From: Chlamydia caviae GPIC
Lineage (GTDB): Bacteria; Chlamydiota; Chlamydiia; Chlamydiales; Chlamydiaceae
Direction of reading: 5' to 3'
Length of the DNA stretch: 64,000 nt
Assembly (NCBI RefSeq): GCF_000007605.1
Contig: NC_003361.3
Location: 62,001-126,000 of the forward strand
This document shows positions 17,009-25,133 of the stretch, one piece after another; position 1 is the first letter of the stretch, and every line of letters starts with the position of its first letter. The notes beneath the pieces were generated by a model. The model ran no database searches, was not told the origin of the DNA, and saw only the letters and a program-made list of their open reading frames with translations. The position numbers were made by a program, and so were the translations under genes.

Positions 17009-18226
17009 ATGGGATCACCAATTTCAGGTGGTGGAGGCGTTGAACCCCCATGGAAAGATCTATTTACAGAGCAGGGTTCTTCGCCAGAGGGTGAGGCTGA
17101 CGATATTGATTTAAACGATCGTATTTCCGATCATGTGGAATCTATCTTCGAAGATCAACAGGCTGAACGTGGTATTCCTGAAGCACATGCTTCTGAAGGA
17201 ATGAATAGCGATCTGCAAGGCAGAGTACAGTCAGAACCTCAGGAAGGCTTCTTAAGAAGCATACTCAATAGAATCCGTAGCGCAGTTTATAGATTATGGC
17301 ATCATAGATCGGGGTCTCGTTCAAGAAACGCGAGCTGTTCTAAAGGTTATGCCGATCTTTTTGCAGAAACAGAGCTGCCCGCATCAGCTATTGCTGAAGC
17401 TCAAGCAGCTACAAAAGAAACCGCGGGGTGCTGCGCATCTATAAGAAAGTTCTTCACGAAAGCATTTAGAAAAATGTGCAACTGCATCACTAAAAGACAA
17501 GCAGAGTCGTCTATAGATTTTTGCGGTGGAGATCCTGAAGGGCCTGAGGGAACCATGGCGCTTGCATTAATGTTGCGTATGGCGTGCAAGTGGGCCTCAC
17601 AACAAGAATTTTTCTGCAAATTGCAAAAGAAGGGGTTGGACGCCTTTATATCCATGGGAACAGCTCCTATTGCAAGTATTGTAGAAGCCACAGCTATTTT
17701 AACACAGCTGGAGGACATAGTAGAAGGAGAGAAACCAGAGTCTATAGCCACAGTTCGGGGGATTACAAAACTTTGCGCTCTTTCTTATAACGCAAGAATT
17801 TGTTGCAGGGAAGCTATAGAGTCTCTCCAGGAAGGCGATCCTGACTACGACTATACAGCGATGCTGAAGTTGGCTACGCGTCTTGATAATCTTGCAAGTA
17901 AGGGCTCTCAAGAATCTACTACAGTGAGACAAATTCTCTCATCTTTGCGCTGCACGCATACAAATTTAATGGCAGAATATCTCAGTGTATGGGCAGATGA
18001 TTCTTCACAAACCAGTCAGCCAGTTCCCATAAATTATGATTTAGTTGTTGCTATTGTTGGTAGCAACTTACCTTCTTTAGAAGAGGCATACCGAGATGAT
18101 CGTGAGGAATACGAGAAAAAACTGAACGATATCATACGAAACTTTTTCTTTTCCTATGAACCAAGATCATCTAAATTGAGAAGGTTGTATCAAGGCAATA
18201 CAGAAAATTTTCAAGATCTGGGGTAA
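17009..18226 (+). CDS. Putative type III secreted effector, TmeB-locus protein related to its upstream neighbour
   Basis: A 405-residue protein 18 bases downstream of the first effector-like gene, with a strong GAGGAGG site, so clearly co-transcribed. The N-terminus is disordered and acidic. Residues 80-97 (GFLRSILNRIRSAVYRLW) form an amphipathic helix resembling residues 52-69 of the neighbour. The helical C-terminal domain contains PDYDYTAMLKLATRLDNL (D279-Y282), which aligns with EDYDWQPTMQTLAQDLNEI of the neighbour. It is Cys-rich around residues 140-170 (GCCASIRKF, MCNCITKR). It occupies the position of tmeB (CT695). Its biochemical role is unknown. Confidence 0.6.
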   Translation: MGSPISGGGGVEPPWKDLFTEQGSSPEGEADDIDLNDRISDHVESIFEDQQAERGIPEAHASEGMNSDLQGRVQSEPQEGFLRSILNRIRSAVYRLWHHRSGSRSRNASCSKGYADLFAETELPASAIAEAQAATKETAGCCASIRKFFTKAFRKMCNCITKRQAESSIDFCGGDPEGPEGTMALALMLRMACKWASQQEFFCKLQKKGLDAFISMGTAPIASIVEATAILTQLEDIVEGEKPESIATVRGITKLCALSYNARICCREAIESLQEGDPDYDYTAMLKLATRLDNLASKGSQESTTVRQILSSLRCTHTNLMAEYLSVWADDSSQTSQPVPINYDLVVAIVGSNLPSLEEAYRDDREEYEKKLNDIIRNFFFSYEPRSSKLRRLYQGNTENFQDLG

Positions 18227-18321
18227 AGATAGGGGAGAGCTATTTGTAGAAATAAAAATAATGCATTAATATTTCCTCTAGAGAATAAGCAAAAAGAAAA
18301 CGCTACAGTCGTATTCTTCCC

Positions 18322-19476
18322 ATGATGTTGGATTTGCGATTTTCTACAGACTATTATTTACGTGTTGTCGAATTAGCGATCCGTGATGGATCGCGCGCTC
18401 TTGTCTATAATAAGAAACAATCTCTTTTAGAAACTTGGCCTATAAATGCACCTCTTTCTTCTGATCACGATGACAGGAAAGAAACCATCCAACAAGGCAT
18501 TCAGGAGATTTTTTCACGTTCCGTGATTTCCTATTCCTTATCAGGAAGGCTCCTTTCTATTATTGATACGCGTCTACGTCAAGAAACACCCTACACAGGT
18601 ATTTTATATAGAGTGTTTCGCAAAGACACATTCTTGAGAAAAAAGGCCGTTGTTAAGAAGCTCCTATTATTAAAGAATATCATTTTCCTAGAGCATCAAC
18701 GCCCCTTAAATAAAATCTCTACTGTGGCGCATTCTGTATTTGGAAAGGAAAAGACAAATTTTTCTTCATGGGAAGACTTTACCCATGATGTAGAAATCCA
18801 TGCAGAAAATACTGATATGAGCTCTTCGGTAAAAGAAAGCATGGCTGCAGAGGCTTCTTCCCAAGTCATAATGGAAGCTTTGATGACTTTTTTAGAAAGC
18901 CAAAATACCTACCTACCTTTGAGTTTAGAGCTTTTAGATCAATTTCTTTCGGAAAAGGTAGTGCCTTTACATACACTGTCAGAAAGAAATTTCCACCTAC
19001 TCACAGAACTAAAAAATCTCTACACATTCAGTCGTGAAGACTTCCAAGCGATTCTTGGAGGGATTATTACCAACTCTCTTTCCGATGTTCTTGCAAATTC
19101 TTTAGTAGGCTCTCAGCTGCTCTCCCCCCAAGGGAAAGCTATGGTAAGTACTTGGAAAGAAATTGTTGAATTTTCTTCAGAAGAGGCTATTGTTGCTCAA
19201 GGATTTCTAGCCGAAATCCTTCGGCGTATCGTTTCTGAAGATTTAACAACTGCTATTTCAATAACTAACGATGCCGCTCCAGAACAGATCGGCAGGATGT
19301 ACAGTATCCGTGATTGCAGTCCAGGATTATGGTTGAAAATGATGCGCATACTTTTAATGCGCTGGCTTTTGGACTTCGATAATAGGGTGTACTCTTTATT
19401 GAAAAAAGGGATCAACTATTACACGCCACAACCGACCCTCTGGCAGCAAATATTGAGCCTATTTAAAAAATTTTAA
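18322..19476 (+). CDS. Conserved chlamydial hypothetical protein (CT696-like)
   Basis: A 384-residue protein beginning MMLDLRFSTDYYLRVVELAI. It is helical, with no signal peptide and no clear membrane segment, though the last 60 residues are hydrophobic and basic (MMRILLMRWLLDFDNRVYSLL, ending LFKKF). I recognise no domain. Either of two adjacent ATGs may be the start, and no strong ribosome site is seen. By gene order it matches CT696, the gene that follows tmeA-tmeB in C. trachomatis. It is the last gene before an apparent break in collinearity. Confidence 0.7.
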   Translation: MMLDLRFSTDYYLRVVELAIRDGSRALVYNKKQSLLETWPINAPLSSDHDDRKETIQQGIQEIFSRSVISYSLSGRLLSIIDTRLRQETPYTGILYRVFRKDTFLRKKAVVKKLLLLKNIIFLEHQRPLNKISTVAHSVFGKEKTNFSSWEDFTHDVEIHAENTDMSSSVKESMAAEASSQVIMEALMTFLESQNTYLPLSLELLDQFLSEKVVPLHTLSERNFHLLTELKNLYTFSREDFQAILGGIITNSLSDVLANSLVGSQLLSPQGKAMVSTWKEIVEFSSEEAIVAQGFLAEILRRIVSEDLTTAISITNDAAPEQIGRMYSIRDCSPGLWLKMMRILLMRWLLDFDNRVYSLLKKGINYYTPQPTLWQQILSLFKKF

Positions 19477-19599
19477 TACTAGTCTTTATTTTAAAATCTC
19501 CTTTTCTCTGCTATAGATAATAGAGTTTAAATAGATAGTTTTTCTTTTAAGGTTTTTTCAAAGGAAAATAACGTAAAAAAAGTGTATACTTCCTCCGTT

Positions 19600-20715
19600 A
19601 TGGTTCCTTTTCGTCTACATCATTTATATACATTACTTAATGAGCTCTACACCACACCTATCGGTGAGGCTAATCGTGTAGCTTTATATTTTAAACAACA
19701 TCGTTCTTTAGGTTCTAAAGATCGTCAATGGATAAGCGCGCGTATTTTTGCTATTCTTCGTCATCGACGGTTATTAGAAGCTCTTATCCAACAAGATAAT
19801 CAAGAGGTGACTCCTGAGACTTTAGTGGCTAAGGTTGAAGAAGGCGTTTTGGATGATATTGAAAAATATCAAGATCTCCCTTGGCCTGTGCGCTATTCTG
19901 TATCCGATGATCTTGCTGAATGCTTAATCGAAGATTATGGCCAAGAACGAGCCAAGGAGCTCTGTGAGATTTTTCTTCATGAAGCCCCTTGCGCTATTCG
20001 TGTAAATACACGACGGACTTCTGTAGAAGATCTCCAAAAGCGTTTAGAATACCCCTGTACACCAGGATCTGTTCCAGGTTCTCTATGTTTTGATAAGCGC
20101 TACCCTTTACAACATAGTGCAGCTTTTCATCGCGGTTTATTTGAAGTTCAAGATGAATCGTCTCAGAAAATCGCTTTAGGCATTCCTATAAGTAAAAAAG
20201 ATCGTGTTTTAGATTTTTGTGCAGGGGCTGGAGGGAAAAGTCTGATTCTTGCTGAGAGAGCGCATCACGTTGTATTACATGATAGCCGTAAGGATATTTT
20301 GGAAGAGGCAAAACAACGTTTGCGTAGAGCGGGAGCAAGGAACTTTTCTATAGGAGAGCAACATCTAAGAAGAAATAGCTTTTCTATTGTTGTTGTTGAT
20401 GCTCCTTGTACAGGATCAGGAGTATTCAGACGGCATCCTGAAAAGAAAAGCCAGTTTTCTAAGAAACTTCTTACTACATTTTCACAAGTGCAGAGAAAGA
20501 TTCTCAGAGAAGCTATGCATTATGTAAAACCTGGTGGAAGGCTGATCTACATTACCTGTTCTCTACTTTCTCAAGAAAATGAAAAGCAAGTTGCGTTCAT
20601 GAAATCTTTGGGGTGGGAAGAAGAACGTCATGTACACACTGCGTTATCAGCAGAAAGCGGGGACGGCTTTTTTGCTGCCCACTTTGTTCATAAAAGTAGC
20701 AAGGCACCTATATAG
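19600..20715 (+). CDS. rsmB: RNA (cytosine-5) methyltransferase, RsmB/Sun (Fmu) family
   Basis: A SAM-dependent m5C methyltransferase of the NOL1/NOP2/Sun group, about 371 residues from MVPFRLHHL. The SAM-binding motif I is VLDFCAGAGGKSLILAE, motif IV is VVDAPCTGSGVFRRHP and motif VI is YITCSLLSQEN, carrying both conserved cysteines. The N-terminal part matches the NusB-like region of RsmB weakly. The frame is open to a GTG at 19582, but the ATG at 19600 gives the better N-terminus; neither has a convincing ribosome site. A TATACT hexamer at 19585-19590 might be a -10 element. It matches CT553 (fmu). Confidence 0.85.
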   Translation: MVPFRLHHLYTLLNELYTTPIGEANRVALYFKQHRSLGSKDRQWISARIFAILRHRRLLEALIQQDNQEVTPETLVAKVEEGVLDDIEKYQDLPWPVRYSVSDDLAECLIEDYGQERAKELCEIFLHEAPCAIRVNTRRTSVEDLQKRLEYPCTPGSVPGSLCFDKRYPLQHSAAFHRGLFEVQDESSQKIALGIPISKKDRVLDFCAGAGGKSLILAERAHHVVLHDSRKDILEEAKQRLRRAGARNFSIGEQHLRRNSFSIVVVDAPCTGSGVFRRHPEKKSQFSKKLLTTFSQVQRKILREAMHYVKPGGRLIYITCSLLSQENEKQVAFMKSLGWEEERHVHTALSAESGDGFFAAHFVHKSSKAPI

Positions 20716-20720
20716 AACGC

Positions 20721-21080
20721 CTATGCCATGTTCATGGTAAGGGTCATTATTCTATGTCGGATAATGACCAACAATAAATCGTGACATTCTCCGGATTTTT
20801 CTGAGAATTTATCAAATTGTAACAAGATATGCAGAAGATTTATAGGGTCGTTCCATATTTCAGGACGTTTTAATGCAGAAATTACCTGTTTGAGAAAGTA
20901 GGCATGTTGCTCGTCTCTGATAACTTGTGGGTCTTTCCAAAAGTGCCAAGATGATGTTGTTGGAGCATCATTTTTAGAAATACACAATGTAGCAAATACT
21001 AAACTCTCAGAAGTTTCGCCTCCAATTCCCGCTATAGGTAGGAAAAAAGCAAGCAAGCTACAAATTAGATATTTGCGCAT
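20721..21080 (-). CDS. Small exported protein of unknown function (CT552-like)
   Basis: A 119-residue protein starting MRKYLICSLLAFFLPIAGIGG, a clear signal peptide with likely cleavage near residue 20. The mature part is about 100 residues, with a helical HAYFLKQVISALKRPEIW segment. AGGGA lies five bases before the ATG at 21080, which is therefore preferred over an upstream in-frame start at 21110. It is convergent with the methyltransferase gene (five bases apart) and downstream of dacF. No family recognised. Confidence 0.65.
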   Translation of the reverse strand: MRKYLICSLLAFFLPIAGIGGETSESLVFATLCISKNDAPTTSSWHFWKDPQVIRDEQHAYFLKQVISALKRPEIWNDPINLLHILLQFDKFSEKSGECHDLLLVIIRHRIMTLTMNMA

Positions 21081-21160
21081 AATATTCCCTGTTATCTCAA
21101 TAATACCCACGTAGTTTATGCAAAAACCAGGTTTTCCATAAGCTAAAAGAAAGAGTTATA

Positions 21161-22462
21161 TCATAGGTAATACCGAGAGGATTTCCTGCGATGTGCACGC
21201 GTTTTCCTATAATACAGAACGATTAACGTCAAAATAATATACGTTCTATATGAGGTGATTACACGCTTGCCATACAAACAGATTTTTTGGATCGCGAGCA
21301 GGCGGATAGTATCTGGTGCATATAGAGGTTCAGCACGGACCTTCTCCCCAGAGAGATTGCGAAATACCCAATGACCCAGAAGATCACCCTTTTGAATAGG
21401 AAACTTTGTTGCATGAGGAACAAAACAGATAGTTCGAAGCTCTTCTCCTTCAGAAGCATAGAAATCGTAGTAGACGCCATTAGGTAAAGGAATAGAAACT
21501 TTCCCTAAAAGCCCCAAGCGTAAGGTATATTTTTCCGTAGGAGGAATGAGATACCTCCGTAAAACAGGCTCGTTAAATACTCCCTCACATAAAGCGATAA
21601 CATCTTCATAAAGCTCCCCCATAGTAGGATAGCCCGCAGCTATAGTGATAATAGAGCGACCATGTTTTTTCGCCGCGAAGACAAGATTTTTTCCAGCATC
21701 TTTTGTTGTTCCTGTTTTCCCTCCTAATGCGGGAGGATAGTAATAGGTAGATCCAGGAAGGATGAGTTTATTTGTAAGATTTAAAACTCTCTCTTGGCTG
21801 AGATTTGTCGCGGCCATTTTATAATTGGTAGTGCGAATAACCTGACGAAATAAAGGCTCTTTTAGACCTTCACGCATAATAGAGGTTAAATCTCGAGCTG
21901 TTGTGTAGTGGTTAGGGTGGTGCAAGCCATGAGGGTTATTAAAATGGGTGTCAGCGCAACCTATCTCTTTCAGGAAGCTATTTAATTGCTTCATAAACTC
22001 GCTTACAGATCCCGAGCAGGCCATAGCGAGGGTATTAGCAGCATCGTTAGCTGAGCAGATCAATAACGCATGAAATAGGTCCCATCCCGACACCTCTTCT
22101 TTATTTTGCAGTTGTATTGTCACACCATCGGTTTCTAGCCAATGTGGAGGGCTGCGATAGCCCGATTGTTTTTTAGCCTGAGGGGTGATTGAAGCGATAG
22201 CATCTTGTTTTACAGTAATGAAGCGATTCAAAAGATCGGGATGTTTTCTTAAGATAAATAGCGCTGTGGCTATTTTTGTCATGCTTGCAGGATAGATTCT
22301 TTTGTCTATGTCCTTAGCATAAAGCACCTTGCCAGTTTCCGATTGAATGACGGCTACGGCATTTCCTCGTGTTTCGGGGAAAGGTGAATTCGCATACGAA
22401 GGAATCGTAAAGATACCTGCAAAAAAACCAATCAGGCCAGATCTAAAAAAAACTCTTGTCAT
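21161..22462 (-). CDS. dacF: D-alanyl-D-alanine carboxypeptidase (PBP5/6 family), DacF/DacA-like
   Basis: A 433-residue serine D,D-carboxypeptidase that trims the terminal D-Ala from peptidoglycan stem peptides in the periplasm. An N-terminal signal peptide ends near PSYANS (about residue 25). Catalytic motifs are SMTK (60-63), SAND (about 140) and KTGTTKDAG (about 250). A C-terminal hydrophobic segment (TYIILTLIVLYY) followed by RKTRAHRRKS anchors the protein to the inner membrane. No obvious ribosome site precedes the ATG. With the PBP at the left edge, it fits the reduced chlamydial peptidoglycan pathway. It matches CT551. Confidence 0.92.
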   Translation of the reverse strand: MTRVFFRSGLIGFFAGIFTIPSYANSPFPETRGNAVAVIQSETGKVLYAKDIDKRIYPASMTKIATALFILRKHPDLLNRFITVKQDAIASITPQAKKQSGYRSPPHWLETDGVTIQLQNKEEVSGWDLFHALLICSANDAANTLAMACSGSVSEFMKQLNSFLKEIGCADTHFNNPHGLHHPNHYTTARDLTSIMREGLKEPLFRQVIRTTNYKMAATNLSQERVLNLTNKLILPGSTYYYPPALGGKTGTTKDAGKNLVFAAKKHGRSIITIAAGYPTMGELYEDVIALCEGVFNEPVLRRYLIPPTEKYTLRLGLLGKVSIPLPNGVYYDFYASEGEELRTICFVPHATKFPIQKGDLLGHWVFRNLSGEKVRAEPLYAPDTIRLLAIQKICLYGKRVITSYRTYIILTLIVLYYRKTRAHRRKSSRYYL

Positions 22463-22572
22463 TGTAGGGGTTTTGATAGCTTGTTACTTAGGTTGGAATC
22501 TTCGCGTAAGTCTGAGAAAGCTCTTGACGCCCCTTAAAATAAAGAATTACCATGAGTGAGAGGGAAAACGCT

Positions 22573-22995
22573 ATGAGTTTGGATTTTTTAGAAGAATTTT
22601 ACCGTCGTTCTATTTGTAACAAAGGAACGGCATTTCCTGAGGGCTTCATGGATATTGCCGATGTCCTATCCCATTCTGCGTCTGAACTTAAAATCGAGTC
22701 TATGAGCGATCTTCCTGTTAACAATTTCATCATTGCAGAATCGGCAGATAAACTCACTTTATTTAATGCAGATTTTGCTGTTTGGTTAGTGCCTGAGCTT
22801 GTCCAAGGAGAAGCTGTGACTCGAGGATACATCGCTTTATACCATTCTGGAGGGGATTATACTCCAGAAATGGCATTTCAAGCCTCTGGGGAGTACAATC
22901 AATCAGCATTAATTCTTGAAGCACTTCAGATATATCTACAAGACATAAAAGATACCGAAAGCACGCTACGCTCTTTCCGCTTTAATCAAGACTAG
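22573..22995 (+). CDS. Conserved chlamydial hypothetical protein (CT550-like)
   Basis: A 140-residue acidic cytoplasmic protein beginning MSLDFLEEFYRRS, without a signal peptide or membrane segment. Its size and acidity resemble small chaperone-like proteins, but no family can be assigned. GAGGG eight bases before the ATG at 22573 favours this start over an in-frame ATG at 22552. It is divergent from dacF and its 3' end overlaps the 3' end of rsbW by 14 bases in convergent orientation. Confidence 0.7.
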   Translation: MSLDFLEEFYRRSICNKGTAFPEGFMDIADVLSHSASELKIESMSDLPVNNFIIAESADKLTLFNADFAVWLVPELVQGEAVTRGYIALYHSGGDYTPEMAFQASGEYNQSALILEALQIYLQDIKDTESTLRSFRFNQD

Positions 22996-23422
22996 TGCCG
23001 CTATTATGGATTTTTAGATGAACGATATTGGAGTCTCCATGTCTTTCATACTGAAATTCATCCACAGAGTTTTTTGCTAAGAAGATCCCTAGCCCACCCA
23101 GTTTTCTCTCATCTAAAGGAAGTTGATCTTGAATATCAATAGATGCCGTTAGAGGATTAAAAGAAGGCCCATTATCTTTGATAGTTACCTTTAAAGCCTC
23201 TTTATCTCCATCACAACAAATGATGATTTTTCCAGGAGAGGGGGCTTCTTGGTATGCATAGGAGATGATATTAACAAGAAGTTCTTCGCAGGCAAGTTCA
23301 AGCTTTAATAGCTTTTCTTTTGGGAATGTATTGAGTTGTCCTGTCTCTTTTACGAAGTCGAGCATATTGTGAAGTTCACTAAGGAGTGCTGGAAAGACTG
23401 CTTCTCCATCAGAAGAGGTCAT
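22982..23422 (-). CDS. rsbW: Anti-sigma factor / serine kinase RsbW
   Basis: A 146-residue GHKL-fold ATPase of the RsbW/SpoIIAB type. The N box is ELACEELLVNIISYAY, the G1 box IKDNGPSFNP and the G2 box LGGLGIFLAKNSVDEF. Such proteins sequester a sigma factor and phosphorylate an RsbV antagonist in a partner-switching loop; in Chlamydia the loop also includes RsbU and two RsbV proteins, none encoded here. The ATG at 23422 follows AGGT by six bases and lies inside the end of the upstream gene, so translation is probably coupled to it. Confidence 0.88.
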   Translation of the reverse strand: MTSSDGEAVFPALLSELHNMLDFVKETGQLNTFPKEKLLKLELACEELLVNIISYAYQEAPSPGKIIICCDGDKEALKVTIKDNGPSFNPLTASIDIQDQLPLDERKLGGLGIFLAKNSVDEFQYERHGDSNIVHLKIHNSGTSLD

Positions 23423-24008
23423 AATATACCTGTTGAACAATAGTCTCAGCTAAATGAGCGTATAACACACGCCAAGCGCTCTTAATAGCTTCATTGTGCA
23501 TTTCAAATTGGCCTAAGGCAAATTGATGAGCATTCGCCGTGCCTAAATCAGGTTCAAAATCAAAGGAGACCGATCTTCTTGATAAACAGTCATCGACAAT
23601 GACTTTCCCCGAATGCTTGTCAATAAGTTGTACTTTCGCAGATATAGATAAACGCCCCTCACTAGAGACAATAAAATGTCTTGGGGTCTTATCATCAATT
23701 TTATTTGGGGCATACGTAAAACCCGTATTCTCGTCAACTTCATTCAGGAGCTGTACCTTGAGAAGATAGCGAGCGTTACTTTCTCCGTTGCGTATAGGAA
23801 GAGAACGTTTCCCTAATTCATAAATGAGAGCTGATGTCAATTGTCCTAAAGAATCTTTTTCAATAGGAGAAATGTAGATGCCCTCAGAACGTATAGAGCG
23901 TCCTAAATCCGATAAGGCCGCTGAAGAATTTAGGAGAGTATATCCACTGCAAGAAGATAGTCCTAAACCGGATAAACAAGAAAACAGGGCAAAAACTAAT
24001 ATACGCAT
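23409..24008 (-). CDS. lptE: LptE-like outer membrane lipoprotein (CT548-like)
   Basis: A 199-residue lipoprotein: signal peptide with lipobox LSSC (C near residue 20), then GYTLLNSS, a start typical of LptE proteins (CGY/CGF...L). Repeated beta segments follow (ARYLLKVQLLNEV, GRLSISAKVQLIDKHSGKVI). LptE plugs the LptD channel that inserts LPS in the outer membrane. The fold assignment rests on the N-terminal pattern and size and is moderate. It lies 16 bases downstream of the BamD-like gene and overlaps rsbW by 14 bases. Confidence 0.6.
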   Translation of the reverse strand: MRILVFALFSCLSGLGLSSCSGYTLLNSSAALSDLGRSIRSEGIYISPIEKDSLGQLTSALIYELGKRSLPIRNGESNARYLLKVQLLNEVDENTGFTYAPNKIDDKTPRHFIVSSEGRLSISAKVQLIDKHSGKVIVDDCLSRRSVSFDFEPDLGTANAHQFALGQFEMHNEAIKSAWRVLYAHLAETIVQQVYYDLF

Positions 24009-24024
24009 GAGAATTATCTTAAAA

Positions 24025-24981
24025 CTAAGAAGAATGTTTTGCTATTCTATTTAGTCGTTTATGACACTTAGCTACTAAAGATGATTCAGGGTAATTGTCA
24101 ATCGCTGCAGTATAATAGATGCTCGCTGCATGATGCTTCTTCTTTTTCTCATAAAAACGTCCAGTAGCGTATAACCCTGAAGCATAACGCTCATGCATAG
24201 AGCGAACATTAGCAGAGACAACCTCTGTTAAAGGATGGTTAGGATGTTGTTTTTTAATAGCTTCTTCATTGATCTTTGCTAAATTTAAATACTGCACATT
24301 ATGAGGCTCTTTTTGTGCTTGCATAAGATAAATTTCTGAAAGACGCACAAAGGCTTTTGGAGATAATGCATGCGCAGAAAATTGTAACGTGAGCTTTTTG
24401 AAAATCTTAATAGCTTCGGAAAAATCTTTTGTAATAACAAGCAAGTCACCTTTTAGATACAAAGCTTGAGCTCCTAAATCTTTATCTGGGAAAGCTGTGA
24501 GGATCTCATCGTAAATACGTAAGGCATCAGCATCAGCATTAACGAGTTTAGGGAATCCTTCCAAAAGGAATAAGCGCTTGCGTTTTCCTTGAGCAAAGCT
24601 CTGCGCTATAGAATACTTCATTAGAAATAACTCTTCAGAATAGTCAGCATCAGGAAGTTGCATGTAAGCAGCAAAAGCTTTTTCAGCTAAATCTGGTTGA
24701 CCATTTTTAAAGTAACATACTCCAGTTAAGTATACAGCTTCAGTGTACAAAGGATCTTTTGGAAAATGATGAGTAATCATACCAAAACAAAGCAATGCTT
24801 TACGGTAACTTTGTTGTTCTAAATAGTTCTTTCCTTCTGAAAGATATTGCTCCGGAGAGTATTTAGGTACAAACTTTTGAGGAGATAATTTACCAGAAAA
24901 AGGCTCAAAAGAAATTGGCCTGGCGTAGCATCCAGAACACAAAAGTAGTAATAAAACAACGAACTGTAAAACAGATTTCAT
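24025..24981 (-). CDS. bamD: BamD-like (ComL/YfiO) TPR outer membrane lipoprotein (CT547-like)
   Basis: A 318-residue lipoprotein, signal sequence MKSVLQFVVLLLLLCSGC with the lipid-attachment Cys near residue 18. Several TPR units follow (EGKNYLEQQSYRKALLCF, YFKNGQPDLAEKAFAAYMQL, YLKGDLLVITKDFSEAIKIF). The arrangement matches BamD-family outer-membrane assembly lipoproteins, though a YbgF/CpoB-like role is possible. It heads a minus-strand group with the LptE-like gene and rsbW. A 10-bp inverted repeat lies 16 bases before its start. Confidence 0.7.
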   Translation of the reverse strand: MKSVLQFVVLLLLLCSGCYARPISFEPFSGKLSPQKFVPKYSPEQYLSEGKNYLEQQSYRKALLCFGMITHHFPKDPLYTEAVYLTGVCYFKNGQPDLAEKAFAAYMQLPDADYSEELFLMKYSIAQSFAQGKRKRLFLLEGFPKLVNADADALRIYDEILTAFPDKDLGAQALYLKGDLLVITKDFSEAIKIFKKLTLQFSAHALSPKAFVRLSEIYLMQAQKEPHNVQYLNLAKINEEAIKKQHPNHPLTEVVSANVRSMHERYASGLYATGRFYEKKKKHHAASIYYTAAIDNYPESSLVAKCHKRLNRIAKHSS

Positions 24982-24996
24982 AAATCCGGCATGAAG

Positions 24997-25021
24997 CTAT
25001 GATAACAAAACGTTATCATAG
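24997..25021. promoter_or_regulatory. 10-bp inverted repeat in the divergent bamD-like / CT546-like region
   Basis: CTATGATAAC (24997-25006) is repeated exactly in inverse at 25012-25021, with a five-base spacer. It lies just upstream of the minus-strand lipoprotein gene and about 50 bases from the plus-strand promoter. The symmetric form suits a dimeric repressor site or an RNA hairpin in the minus-strand leader. No T tract follows in either direction. Confidence 0.5.
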
Positions 25022-25049
25022 AAAAGAAAAAGAGAATTTGTCAAATCCG

Positions 25050-25078
25050 TTGTTTTTGTTTTGTTTACAAAATATAAT
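25050..25078 (+). promoter_or_regulatory. Candidate sigma-66-type promoter for the CT546-like gene
   Basis: TTGTTT (25050-25055) and a consensus TATAAT (25073-25078) are spaced by 17 bases, about 55 bases before the ATG at 25134. Both elements resemble the vegetative consensus. The AT-rich context raises the chance of coincidence. Confidence 0.5.
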
Positions 25079-25133
25079 TTTTTTGTTTGATAAAACACTT
25101 TTTTATTTAGTAAAATAAATAAAAAGGTTTTTT

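Noticed and set aside
22347..22559. Plus-strand 70-codon frame with one predicted membrane segment, antisense to the start of dacF
   Set aside because: It lies mostly opposite dacF, has no ribosome site, and its apparent membrane helix arises from the complement of the dacF signal-peptide region and a short AT-rich gap.
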